Shown piece after piece: positions 15,740 through 22,407 of a stretch of 32,082 nucleotides of DNA. The stretch comes from Bog-473 sp052148295. GTDB lineage: Bacteria > Actinomycetota > Acidimicrobiia > Acidimicrobiales > RAAP-2. The stretch covers positions 1-32,082 of the forward strand of contig JBKQIP010000245.1 of the NCBI GenBank assembly GCA_052148295.1, read 5' to 3'. Below the pieces are notes generated by a model, which saw only the letters and a list, made by a program, of their open reading frames with translations, did no database searches and had not been told where the DNA came from. A program made the translations under genes and the position numbers. How positions within the stretch are numbered: the stretch's first letter is position 1; each line of letters begins with the position of its first letter.

Positions 15740-16032
15740 CGGTGGACCATGGCCCCCGGGTAGCCGCCGGCGCGAGCGGCGCAGCCCGTCCCCCGCCCGA
15801 TGCCCGACCCGGTCCGACCGGTCGTCCGACGCAACCACCCTCATGCTGGTCACGGACGATAATTACGTTCTCCCATAGAAGCATCGTTCCTGCTCGCCGG
15901 CGACAGTGACCGCAACCAAACGCGACACAAAATATGAGGTCATGACGATTTTTTCAAGGCGAAATGATCTTCTCATAATCGGGGAATCCGTGCTACTATC
16001 GCGACGTCGACCCACAGGAGGGACAGACCCAC
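15740..16032 (+). promoter_or_regulatory. Promoter region of the Rieske oxygenase operon
   Basis: The last 110 bases are noticeably A/T-rich for this genome. An extended -10, TG-C-TACTAT, lies at 15991-15999, with a poor TTCTCA-like -35. Upstream are the palindrome GTCATGAC (15939-15946), the pair TATGAG / CTCATA flanking about 35 bp, and CGTTCT at 15866-15871. AGGAGGG at 16016-16022 is a strong ribosome-binding site 10 bases before the ATG. These signals point to a regulated, potentially strong promoter. Confidence 0.5.
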
Positions 16033-17316
16033 ATGCCGCATTTCACCAAGCCCGCTGAGGGTTCCTGGACCGAGCACCTGGGGCTCGCGACCGAGCCCGT
16101 CTCCTACGAGGACTCCATCTCGCCGGAGCACTACGAGCTCGAGCGCGACGCCATCTTCCGCCGCACGTGGCTGAACGTCGGGCGCGTCGAGCGCCTCCCG
16201 AGGAAGGGGAGCTACTTCACCAAGGAACTGGACGCCGCCCGCACGTCGGTGGTGATCGTGCGTGACATGCAGGGACAGATTCGGGCCTTTCACAACATGT
16301 GCCGCCATCGGGGCAACAAGCTGGTGTGGAACGACTACCCCCGGGAGGAGACCAGCGGTACCTGCCGCCAGTTCACCTGCAAGTACCACGGGTGGCGCTA
16401 CGACCTCGAGGGCCAGCTTCTCTTCGTCCAGCAGGAGTCGGAATTCTTCGACCTGGACAAGTCGGACTTCGGACTGGCACCGGTCAAGGTCGACGTGTGG
16501 GCGGGTTTCATCTTCGTGAACTTCGACCCGCAGGCCCAGCCGCTGAAGGACTACATGGGCCGACTCGGAGCGGGTATCGAGGCATACCCGTTCCACAAGA
16601 TGTCCCAGGTCCACACGTACCGCGCCGAGGTGGGCAGCAACTGGAAGTTGTTCGTCGACGCTTTCATGGAGTTCTACCATGCGCCGGTTCTGCACGCGAA
16701 GCAGTCAACAGAGGAGGAGTCGCGCAAGCTGCAGGCGTACGGATACGAAGCCCTCGCCTACGATGTCGACGGCCCCCATGCGGTCGTTTCCTCCTGGGGT
16801 GGCATGGCGCCACCGAAGGACCTTGCCATGGTCAAGCCCATCGAACGCGTGCTCCGCAGCGGACTGTTCGGGGTCTGGGATGCGCCGGACATCGGTGACC
16901 TGCCCGAGGGGCTCAACCCCTCCGGACACCCCGCGTGGGGCGAGGACTCGTTCCTCTTCTTCCCGAACTTCATGGTGTTGATCTGGAAGCCGAACTGGTA
17001 CCTGACCTACCACTACTGGCCGACCTCGTACCACACCCACATCTTCGAGTGCTCGCTGTACTTCGTGCCGCCGGCGAATGCCTACGAGCGGCTGCAGCAG
17101 GAGCTCGCCGTGGTCTCGTTCAAGGAGTACGGCCTGCAGGACGGCAACACGCTGGAGGCGACCCAGACCATGATCGAGTCGCGGGCGGTCACCGAGTTCC
17201 CGCTGTGCGACCAGGAGGTCATGCTCCGGCATCTCCACAAGACCTGTCGTGACTACGTGGCCACCTACGAAGAGGGACGGCCCGGCACACCGGTGCGGGT
17301 CTCCGCCGCGTCCTGA
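16033..17316 (+). CDS. Rieske non-haem iron oxygenase, alpha subunit
   Basis: This 427-residue ring-hydroxylating oxygenase activates O2 to hydroxylate a ring or demethylate. The Rieske [2Fe-2S] ligands are CRH (Cys90, His92) and CKYH (Cys116, His119), separated by 23 residues, more than the usual 15-17. The mononuclear iron site is seen in the NWKLFVDAFMEFYH segment: Asp209 bridges, and His216 and His221 bind iron, with Asp370 the likely third ligand. The gene has a strong ribosome-binding site and its own promoter region. No beta subunit, ferredoxin or reductase gene lies in the window, so electrons must come from elsewhere. The next gene, a small unknown protein, is cotranscribed. Substrate is unknown; the extended Rieske loop suggests a poorly characterised subgroup. 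Confidence 0.92.
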   Translation: MPHFTKPAEGSWTEHLGLATEPVSYEDSISPEHYELERDAIFRRTWLNVGRVERLPRKGSYFTKELDAARTSVVIVRDMQGQIRAFHNMCRHRGNKLVWNDYPREETSGTCRQFTCKYHGWRYDLEGQLLFVQQESEFFDLDKSDFGLAPVKVDVWAGFIFVNFDPQAQPLKDYMGRLGAGIEAYPFHKMSQVHTYRAEVGSNWKLFVDAFMEFYHAPVLHAKQSTEEESRKLQAYGYEALAYDVDGPHAVVSSWGGMAPPKDLAMVKPIERVLRSGLFGVWDAPDIGDLPEGLNPSGHPAWGEDSFLFFPNFMVLIWKPNWYLTYHYWPTSYHTHIFECSLYFVPPANAYERLQQELAVVSFKEYGLQDGNTLEATQTMIESRAVTEFPLCDQEVMLRHLHKTCRDYVATYEEGRPGTPVRVSAAS

Positions 17317-17327
17317 GGAGGAGCCCC

Positions 17328-17654
17328 GTGTCAACCCTGCCCTTTGCCTTCGCCGATCTCGAGCCCTTCGCCGCCTGGGCGTTACCGAGCGAGTACGACC
17401 GCTATGCCAAGCGCCTGGCTTCTTCGATGTCCGAGCTCCAGGCCTTCTACGACGCCGCCTTCCCGCGCCTCGAAGCGGGCACCGACTATCTCCGGGGCGT
17501 ACAGCTGGACGGCATTTCCGACGAGGACCGCAACCTCCTCTGGCTGTTCGCCGCGCTGGTGACCGTCTCGTTCCCCGTCGAGGTCTGGCGCCAGGCTCGG
17601 GTTCCCGACAGCGGCGCCTCCAGCATCGACGTCGCCGTGGAGCCGGTGCCCTGA
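17328..17654 (+). CDS. Small uncharacterised protein in the Rieske operon
   Basis: I do not recognise a family for this 108-residue protein. It starts with GTG just after GAGGAGGAG and 11 bases downstream of the Rieske oxygenase stop, so it belongs to that operon. The sequence is acidic and mostly helix-forming, with aromatic residues (FADLEPFAAW, YDRYAKRL, AFYDAAFPRLE) and a hydrophobic helix NLLWLFAALVTVSFPVEVW about 68-87; there is no cysteine pair, signal peptide or clear membrane anchor. It is too short and has the wrong composition for a standard beta subunit or ferredoxin. A structural or stabilising partner of the oxygenase is conceivable from position alone. Confidence 0.75.
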   Translation: MSTLPFAFADLEPFAAWALPSEYDRYAKRLASSMSELQAFYDAAFPRLEAGTDYLRGVQLDGISDEDRNLLWLFAALVTVSFPVEVWRQARVPDSGASSIDVAVEPVP

Positions 17655-17659
17655 CAAGG

Positions 17660-17683
17660 CGCCGGATGCACAGCCCTCCGGCG
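17660..17683. terminator. Candidate hairpin terminator between convergent genes
   Basis: CGCCGGA and TCCGGCG form a perfect 7-bp stem with a 10-base loop, five bases after the Rieske operon ends and 17 bases beyond the end of the convergent quinone oxidoreductase. There is no T-run. It could serve both directions. Confidence 0.45.
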
Positions 17684-17699
17684 ACCTCGGTGTGGTGCC

Positions 17700-18677
17700 T
17701 CAGGCACCCGGGAGCACCAGCACCTTGCCGGTCGAGCGGCGCTCGGCCAGGTCGGCCAGTGCCTGCGCCGTCTGCGCCAGGGGGTAGCGGGCGGAGACGT
17801 GGGGGACGACGCGGCCGGTGGCCAGGAGCTCGGCCAGCTCGGCGCTGTCCCGGGCGGTCTCGGCCGGCTGGTTGGTGGCGATGCCCTCCATGGTGAAGCC
17901 GGTCACGTGCACGCCCTTCAAGAGCACCAGGTTGAGGGGGATACGCGGGATCTCTCCGGAAGCGAACCCGACCGAGACAAAGCGCCCGCCCCAACGCATG
18001 GCGCGCAGGGCCGGCTCGGCGTAGGGGCCGCCCACGGGGTCGACGACCACGTCCGCCCCGCCTTCGGTGGCCGCGCGCAATCGCTCCTTCAGGTCCGACG
18101 CTCCCGCGTCGACGGCGTTCCCTGCCCCTTTGGCCAGGCACAACGCACGCTTGCCGGGGCTCGACGCCACGGCGGTGACCCGGGCACCCAGCACGACCGC
18201 CAGCTCGACGGCGGCCAGCCCCACGCCCCCGGCTGCGCCAAGGACCACCACCTGGTCCCCGGCGCCCACGCCGCCCATGGTGCGCAAGGCGTGGTACGCG
18301 GTGCGGTGGGCCACGCCGGCCGCGGCCGCCACCCAGAGCTCGATCCCATCGGGGACCGCCGTCAACGTGGCCGCGGGCACGGCGACCTGCTCGGCGAAGG
18401 CGCCGAACATCATGGACGCCGCCACACGGTCGCCGACCGCCAGGCCCGTCACGCCCGGGCCGAGCGAGCGCACCGTGCCGGCGAGCTCGCTGCCCGGGAC
18501 GAAGGGCACGGGCAGCGTGATCTGGTACTTGTCGGCGACGAGGAGGACGTCGGGGAAATTGACCGCGGCGGCGGCCACGTCGAGCACCACCTGCCCCTCG
18601 CCCGCCTCCGGGTCCGGTACCTCTTCGACCACCAGCACGTCGGGTGGGCCGTAGCGATGACAGCGTGCCGCGAGCAT
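17700..18677 (-). CDS. NADPH:quinone oxidoreductase-type MDR protein
   Basis: The 325-residue product is a zinc-free medium-chain dehydrogenase/reductase. It has the GroES-like N-terminal domain with VPGSELAGTV (60-69) and GDRV, then a Rossmann domain with VLGAAGGVGLAAV (145-157). No zinc cysteines are seen. Relatives reduce quinones or the double bond of enones and enoyl-CoAs with NADPH. The ATG at 18677 has no clear ribosome-binding site, and a short open frame ends 10 bases upstream, after the TetR gene, so expression may depend on coupling with the upstream reading frames. It is probably controlled by the adjacent TetR. A reductase partner role for the Rieske enzyme is unlikely, since it has no flavin or ferredoxin domain. 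Confidence 0.87.
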   Translation of the reverse strand: MLAARCHRYGPPDVLVVEEVPDPEAGEGQVVLDVAAAAVNFPDVLLVADKYQITLPVPFVPGSELAGTVRSLGPGVTGLAVGDRVAASMMFGAFAEQVAVPAATLTAVPDGIELWVAAAAGVAHRTAYHALRTMGGVGAGDQVVVLGAAGGVGLAAVELAVVLGARVTAVASSPGKRALCLAKGAGNAVDAGASDLKERLRAATEGGADVVVDPVGGPYAEPALRAMRWGGRFVSVGFASGEIPRIPLNLVLLKGVHVTGFTMEGIATNQPAETARDSAELAELLATGRVVPHVSARYPLAQTAQALADLAERRSTGKVLVLPGA

Positions 18678-18687
18678 GGGCAGCCGA

Positions 18688-18783
18688 TCAGGCGTTGCCG
18701 ACGGTGAGCTCGACGTGGGCGGCCCGCTTGCGCCTGGCCTCCGGGAGCCGTGCGGGCAGGTGGGACGCCAGATCCCGGGCCAT
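18688..18783 (-). CDS. Possible 31-residue small protein coupled to tetR
   Basis: An ATG at 18783 overlaps the TetR stop by one base (TGATG on the minus strand) and opens a 31-codon frame ending 10 bases before the quinone oxidoreductase ATG. The peptide is basic, with RLPEARRKRAAH in the middle. It may be a real small protein, or simply a device that carries ribosomes to the oxidoreductase start. It is not homologous to anything I recognise. Confidence 0.3.
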   Translation of the reverse strand: MARDLASHLPARLPEARRKRAAHVELTVGNA

Positions 18784-19478
18784 CAGCGCGCCCCTGGTGT
18801 CGTCGATTGCCGGGTCTTCGATTGCCGGGTCTTCGATTGCCGGGTCTTCGGGTCGGATGGTCGCGGCGGGGACTTCGTTCCGCCGGAGCCGACGAGGCCG
18901 CGCATCAGGCGCTCGTTGCAGTCCTCTATCTCGTGCCGCCCCCGCACATGGTCCTCGGCATGCGCCACGTACATGACGGCGCCGGTGCCGAGGGCACCGA
19001 GGAGGTGGGCCATGGCCTCCACGGGCAGGGGTTCGAGGACGCCCTCCTCGACGGCATCGTGCAGGTATTCGGCGATCTTGGCGAGCGGGCCGCCGCGGCG
19101 CGCCGACCAGGCGTCCCAGCCGAGGACGGCGGGGCCGTCGATCAGGACGATCTGGCGGTAGGCCGCGTTCTGGGTGGCCGCGTCCATGTGGACCTCGCTG
19201 TTGGCCCGGAACAATTCCCACGCGCTCGAGGCATCCGTGCCCTGGGAGCGGTGGAGCAGCGTCCGTTCCACCTCTCCGGCGACCTCCTCGAAGACGGCGG
19301 CGAAGAGATCCTCCTTGTCGCGGAAGTGGTGGTAGAGCGCCCCACGGGTGAGGCCGGCGGCCCGGACGATGTCCTCGGTGTGCGTCGCCTGGAAGCCTTC
19401 GGAGGCGAACCGCGTCCGCGCCGCATCGAGGAGCGCCCGGCGGGTGTCCTCCACGTGCGCCGCGGTCCTCGATGTCAC
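18783..19478 (-). CDS. TetR-family regulator with repetitive C-terminal tail
   Basis: The 231-residue product has a standard TetR helix-turn-helix at about 33-55 (EDIVRAAGLTRGALYHHF) followed by the DKEDLFAAVFEE helix and a ligand-binding domain. The family fold seems to end near residue 195 (NERLMRGL). The last 35 or so residues are a low-complexity, basic tail that includes three repeats of SKTRQ, from a 15-bp tandem DNA repeat. The start is GTG at 19478, divergent from the phosphotransferase gene, with about 110 bp between the two start codons that contain promoter signals. It probably represses that kinase-crotonase unit and its own unit. The ligand is unknown. Confidence 0.9.
   Translation of the reverse strand: MTSRTAAHVEDTRRALLDAARTRFASEGFQATHTEDIVRAAGLTRGALYHHFRDKEDLFAAVFEEVAGEVERTLLHRSQGTDASSAWELFRANSEVHMDAATQNAAYRQIVLIDGPAVLGWDAWSARRGGPLAKIAEYLHDAVEEGVLEPLPVEAMAHLLGALGTGAVMYVAHAEDHVRGRHEIEDCNERLMRGLVGSGGTKSPPRPSDPKTRQSKTRQSKTRQSTTPGAR
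18803..18850. repeat. 15-bp tandem repeat, 3.2 copies
   Basis: TCGATTGCCGGGTCT is repeated exactly at 18803-18817, 18818-18832 and 18833-18847, with a further TCG. The unit is five codons, so copy changes keep the TetR frame. The repeats fall in the non-conserved tail of that protein. Confidence 0.95.
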
Positions 19479-19510
19479 GCCGGCCCCCGTTCCACACTCA
19501 TGTCATTCAG

Positions 19511-19536
19511 ATGATATGTGAGATACTCTCTGTATG
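19511..19536 (+). promoter_or_regulatory. Divergent promoter/operator of tetR and kinase-crotonase unit
   Basis: The A/T-rich gap contains TACTCT at 19524-19529, a suitable -10, and the short inverted repeat GAGA-TAC-TCTC at 19521-19531 that overlaps it. A TetR dimer here would block the rightward promoter. Transcription would start near 19535, leaving about 50 bases before the ATG at 19588, or none before an in-frame ATG at 19534. Confidence 0.4.
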
Positions 19537-19587
19537 TCGAGCATCGGCCGGCCCGGAACCGACCGAGCAGGAGGAGGCGTCACAGGG

Positions 19588-20649
19588 ATGAGTGAAACCG
19601 ACACCACCGATGACCGGACCGCCGCACTGGTGGACGTGGAACGGCTGGCCCGCTGGATGGACGCACAGGACCTCCCCGGGCGGGGGGAGCCGGTCACGTC
19701 CAGCTTCATCAGCGGCGGATCCGCCAACGAGATCTTCCGTATCCAACGGGGCGAGTTCGTCTCCGTTCTGCGCCGGCCTCCCCTGATCGTGCCGCCGGGC
19801 CGCAACGAGACGATGCTGCGCGAGTACCGCGTGCTGACGGCCCTGAACGGCACCGACGTCCCGCATCCCGAGGCCTATGCCGCCTGTGACGACCCTGAGG
19901 TGCTGGGCGCCACCTTCTACCTGATGAGCGAGATCGACGGCTGGTCGCCCATGAACACCGACGGCTGGCCCGCCCCGTTCGATACGGACCTCGACGCCCG
20001 CTTCGGCCTGGGCATCCAGCTGGTGGACGGCCCGGCCCGCCTGGCCCGTGTCGACTGGCGGGCACGTGGTCTCGAAGGCTTCGGCAAACCGGAGGGTTTC
20101 CACGACCGCCAGGTTGACCGCTGGCTGGCTCACCTGGCCAAGTTCAAGTTCCGCGAGCTGCCAGGGCTCGATGAGGCGGCGGAATGGCTGCGCCACCACA
20201 AACCGACGAGTTGGGAGCCCGGCATCATCCATGGCGACTACCAGTTCGCCAATGCCATGTTCGGTCATGGGGCACCGGCCCGCCTGGCCGCCATGGTCGA
20301 CTGGGAGATGTCAACGGTCGGCGATCCACTGCTCGATCTGGGATGGGTCATGAACGGTTGGAGCGACCCGGGAGAGGTTCGCACCAAGGGTTACGTGGAC
20401 ATGACCGGCATGCCCAGCCGGGCCCAGATGCTCGACCACTACGCCACGGTGAGCGGACGCTCGGTCGACGAGATCGACTATTACGTGATTCTGGCCCGGT
20501 TCAAGCTGGCGATCGTCCTCGAGGGCGGCTACGCCCGGGTCGTCGCGGGCGAACCGCACAGTGCAGGCATGGCGGCCTACGGGGACGTCGTGCTCGACAG
20601 CATGCGGGGCGCCGCCGAGCTGGCCGCGACGACCTCACTCGGACGATGA
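19588..20649 (+). CDS. APH-fold phosphotransferase (acyl-CoA kinase-like)
   Basis: This 353-residue protein has the aminoglycoside-phosphotransferase/choline-kinase fold: a nucleotide-binding N-lobe (SFISGGSANEIFRI, VLRRPP, EYRVL), the catalytic loop HGDYQFAN (215-222) with the Asp base and metal-binding Asn, and DWEMSTVGDPLLDLG (238-252). All catalytic residues are present. In this sub-family, relatives next to acyl-CoA genes include the kinase domain of ACAD10/ACAD11 and LvaA, which phosphorylate 4-hydroxyacyl-CoAs; antibiotic resistance is unlikely here. GAGGAGG ten bases before the ATG at 19588 supports this start; an ATG at 19534 would add 18 unlikely residues and match a leaderless mRNA. 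A crotonase gene follows 60 bp downstream. Confidence 0.85.
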   Translation: MSETDTTDDRTAALVDVERLARWMDAQDLPGRGEPVTSSFISGGSANEIFRIQRGEFVSVLRRPPLIVPPGRNETMLREYRVLTALNGTDVPHPEAYAACDDPEVLGATFYLMSEIDGWSPMNTDGWPAPFDTDLDARFGLGIQLVDGPARLARVDWRARGLEGFGKPEGFHDRQVDRWLAHLAKFKFRELPGLDEAAEWLRHHKPTSWEPGIIHGDYQFANAMFGHGAPARLAAMVDWEMSTVGDPLLDLGWVMNGWSDPGEVRTKGYVDMTGMPSRAQMLDHYATVSGRSVDEIDYYVILARFKLAIVLEGGYARVVAGEPHSAGMAAYGDVVLDSMRGAAELAATTSLGR

Positions 20650-20709
20650 ACCGTCACCGAACCCTTCTGCGGCGCGCCCCGGGAACGAAGCAGCAGGAAA
20701 GGTGGGTCC

Positions 20710-21486
20710 ATGGTCCTGTTGCGTGAGCGGCACGACACCATCGAGGTCCTGACCCTGAACCGGCCGGCGTCGGCGAACGCGATGGACCCGGCGCTGCTCG
20801 GCGCGCTGAACGCGGCCTTTGACGACATCGAAGAGGACGATGGCGTGCGGGTCGTCGTCCTCACCGGCGCCGGCGAGCGGCATTTCTGCGCCGGCATGGA
20901 CCTGGGGGCCTTCGGCCAGCAGAGCGACGGCATTCCGGGCGAGGACGCCGGCACCTCGGCTGGTCGTTCCGGGCGCGACCTGTTCCAGAGACCCTGTGCC
21001 AAGCCGATCGTGGCGGCGGTCAACGGGGCGGCCGTGGGTGGTGGTTTCGAGCTGGTGTTGGCCTGCGATCTGGTGGTGGCGGCCGAGGGTGCCCGCTTCG
21101 GCCTGCCCGAGGTGCGACGAGGGCTGGTCGCCGGCGGTGGCGGCACCCTGCTCGGCACGCGGATCCCCTTGGCCCTGGCGCTCGAGATCGGACTGACCGG
21201 ACAACTGGTGGACGCGCCGCGCGCCGCGCAATGGGGACTCGTCAATCGGGTAGTGGCGGCGGACGAGCTCATGGAGGCGGCGCTGCAGCTGGCGGCGGCG
21301 GTCACCGCCAACGGGCCTCTGGCGGTGCAGACCACCAAGATGTTGATGCGCCGGGCGGTCACCCAGGATCCCGAGAGCGGGTGGGGCTCCAGTGCAGAAC
21401 TCGCCGCCGTCTTCGGGAGTGAGGACGCCCGGGAAGGGGCCGCTGCGTTCATGGAGAAGCGGCCGCCGGCCTGGAAGGGTCGGTAG
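20710..21486 (+). CDS. Enoyl-CoA hydratase (crotonase family)
   Basis: The 258-residue enzyme should hydrate a 2-enoyl-CoA to a 3-hydroxyacyl-CoA. Both catalytic glutamates are where crotonase needs them: Glu114 in GGGFELVLACD and Glu134 in GLPEVRRG. The oxyanion-hole segments are FCAGMD (59-64) and VGGGF. The ribosome-binding site AGGAAAGG precedes the ATG. The gene follows the APH-fold kinase in the same direction and probably shares its transcript. Its end is eight bases from the end of the opposing crotonase gene, and the two crotonases are only distantly alike. A true hydratase is likely; the chain length or ring substrate is not evident. Confidence 0.9.
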   Translation: MVLLRERHDTIEVLTLNRPASANAMDPALLGALNAAFDDIEEDDGVRVVVLTGAGERHFCAGMDLGAFGQQSDGIPGEDAGTSAGRSGRDLFQRPCAKPIVAAVNGAAVGGGFELVLACDLVVAAEGARFGLPEVRRGLVAGGGGTLLGTRIPLALALEIGLTGQLVDAPRAAQWGLVNRVVAADELMEAALQLAAAVTANGPLAVQTTKMLMRRAVTQDPESGWGSSAELAAVFGSEDAREGAAAFMEKRPPAWKGR

Positions 21487-21493
21487 CCGGCTC

Positions 21494-22363
21494 CTACGGC
21501 GGGCCCTCGGCGGGCCCAGGCGACTCCCACGGAAACCACCCGGGTAGGTCGCGGGGCACCTTGAGCCTCCACCGGGGCGTGCGTTTCTCCAAAAAGGCTC
21601 GTACTCCCTCTTCGGCGTCCGGGCCGCTCCCCAGTTCCGACAAGGCCAGTGACTCGATGCGGTGGGCCTCCTGCGGGGAGGCCGCGCCGGCCATGCGCCA
21701 GAGCAGCTGACGGGTCAAGGCCACCGAGACCGGCGCCGAACGTTTCGCAATCGATCGGGCCAGGTCGAGGGCGCGGGGCAGCGCCTCCTCAGGTGGCACG
21801 ACGTCATGGACGAGACCGGCCTCCAGCGCCTCGGTGGGATCGAACACTCGAGCACTCAGGCACCATTCGAGCGCCCTGCCCATGCCCACGATGCGGGAGA
21901 GAAACCAACTCGAGGCCGCATCAGGGACGATTCCCCTGGCCGCGAAGACGAATCCAAGCTTCGCGCCCTCCGCCAAGATTCGCACGTCTGCGGGAAGCGT
22001 CATGGACAGTCCCACACCGACGGCCGATCCGTTGATCGCAGCAATGATGGGCTTGGTCGATGCCAACATCCTCAAAGTCACCATTCCGCCGGGGTCACGA
22101 AACGGCGCATCCCGGGTCGGTGATCCCGATGGCGCCACGTTGAAGGTCGTCCCGCTCGGATCAAGATCAGAACCGGCGCAGAAGACGCCACCACGGCCCG
22201 TGAGCACCACCGACCGCACGGCATCATCGGCGTCGGCCAGGTCATACGCCGCAACGAGCTCGCGGCCCATGCCCACGGTGAACGCGTTCATCCGATCCGG
22301 GCGATCCAACGTGATGATGGCGACGCCGTCTTCGATGGAGACATCGATGGTCTTCCCGTTCAC
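21494..22363 (-). CDS. Crotonase-family enzyme, likely enoyl-CoA isomerase type
   Basis: This 289-residue crotonase has the fold signatures RPDRMNAF, FCAGSDLD, NGSAVGVGLSM and a long C-terminal tail rich in Pro and Trp. The two hydratase glutamates are absent: alignment by eye gives Ser120 and Phe140 at those positions. Asp148, in GIVPDAASSW, occupies the place of the single catalytic glutamate of peroxisomal delta3,delta2-enoyl-CoA isomerases (Eci1/PECI), so isomerase or another carbanion chemistry is more likely than hydration. The start is the GTG at 22363, immediately after GAGGAGGG; an ATG at 22378 would read through that ribosome-binding site. It lies 44 bp downstream of a second APH-fold kinase on the minus strand. 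Confidence 0.83.
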   Translation of the reverse strand: MNGKTIDVSIEDGVAIITLDRPDRMNAFTVGMGRELVAAYDLADADDAVRSVVLTGRGGVFCAGSDLDPSGTTFNVAPSGSPTRDAPFRDPGGMVTLRMLASTKPIIAAINGSAVGVGLSMTLPADVRILAEGAKLGFVFAARGIVPDAASSWFLSRIVGMGRALEWCLSARVFDPTEALEAGLVHDVVPPEEALPRALDLARSIAKRSAPVSVALTRQLLWRMAGAASPQEAHRIESLALSELGSGPDAEEGVRAFLEKRTPRWRLKVPRDLPGWFPWESPGPAEGPP

Positions 22364-22407
22364 GGTCCCTCCTCGCATCGATGGACGGCAGCGGCCGGCC
22401 GATGTGG

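Noticed and set aside
19588..20649. Aminoglycoside resistance determinant
   Set aside because: The APH fold is present, but the setting is catabolic and the sequence follows acyl-CoA-associated relatives; no mobile or resistance context is present.
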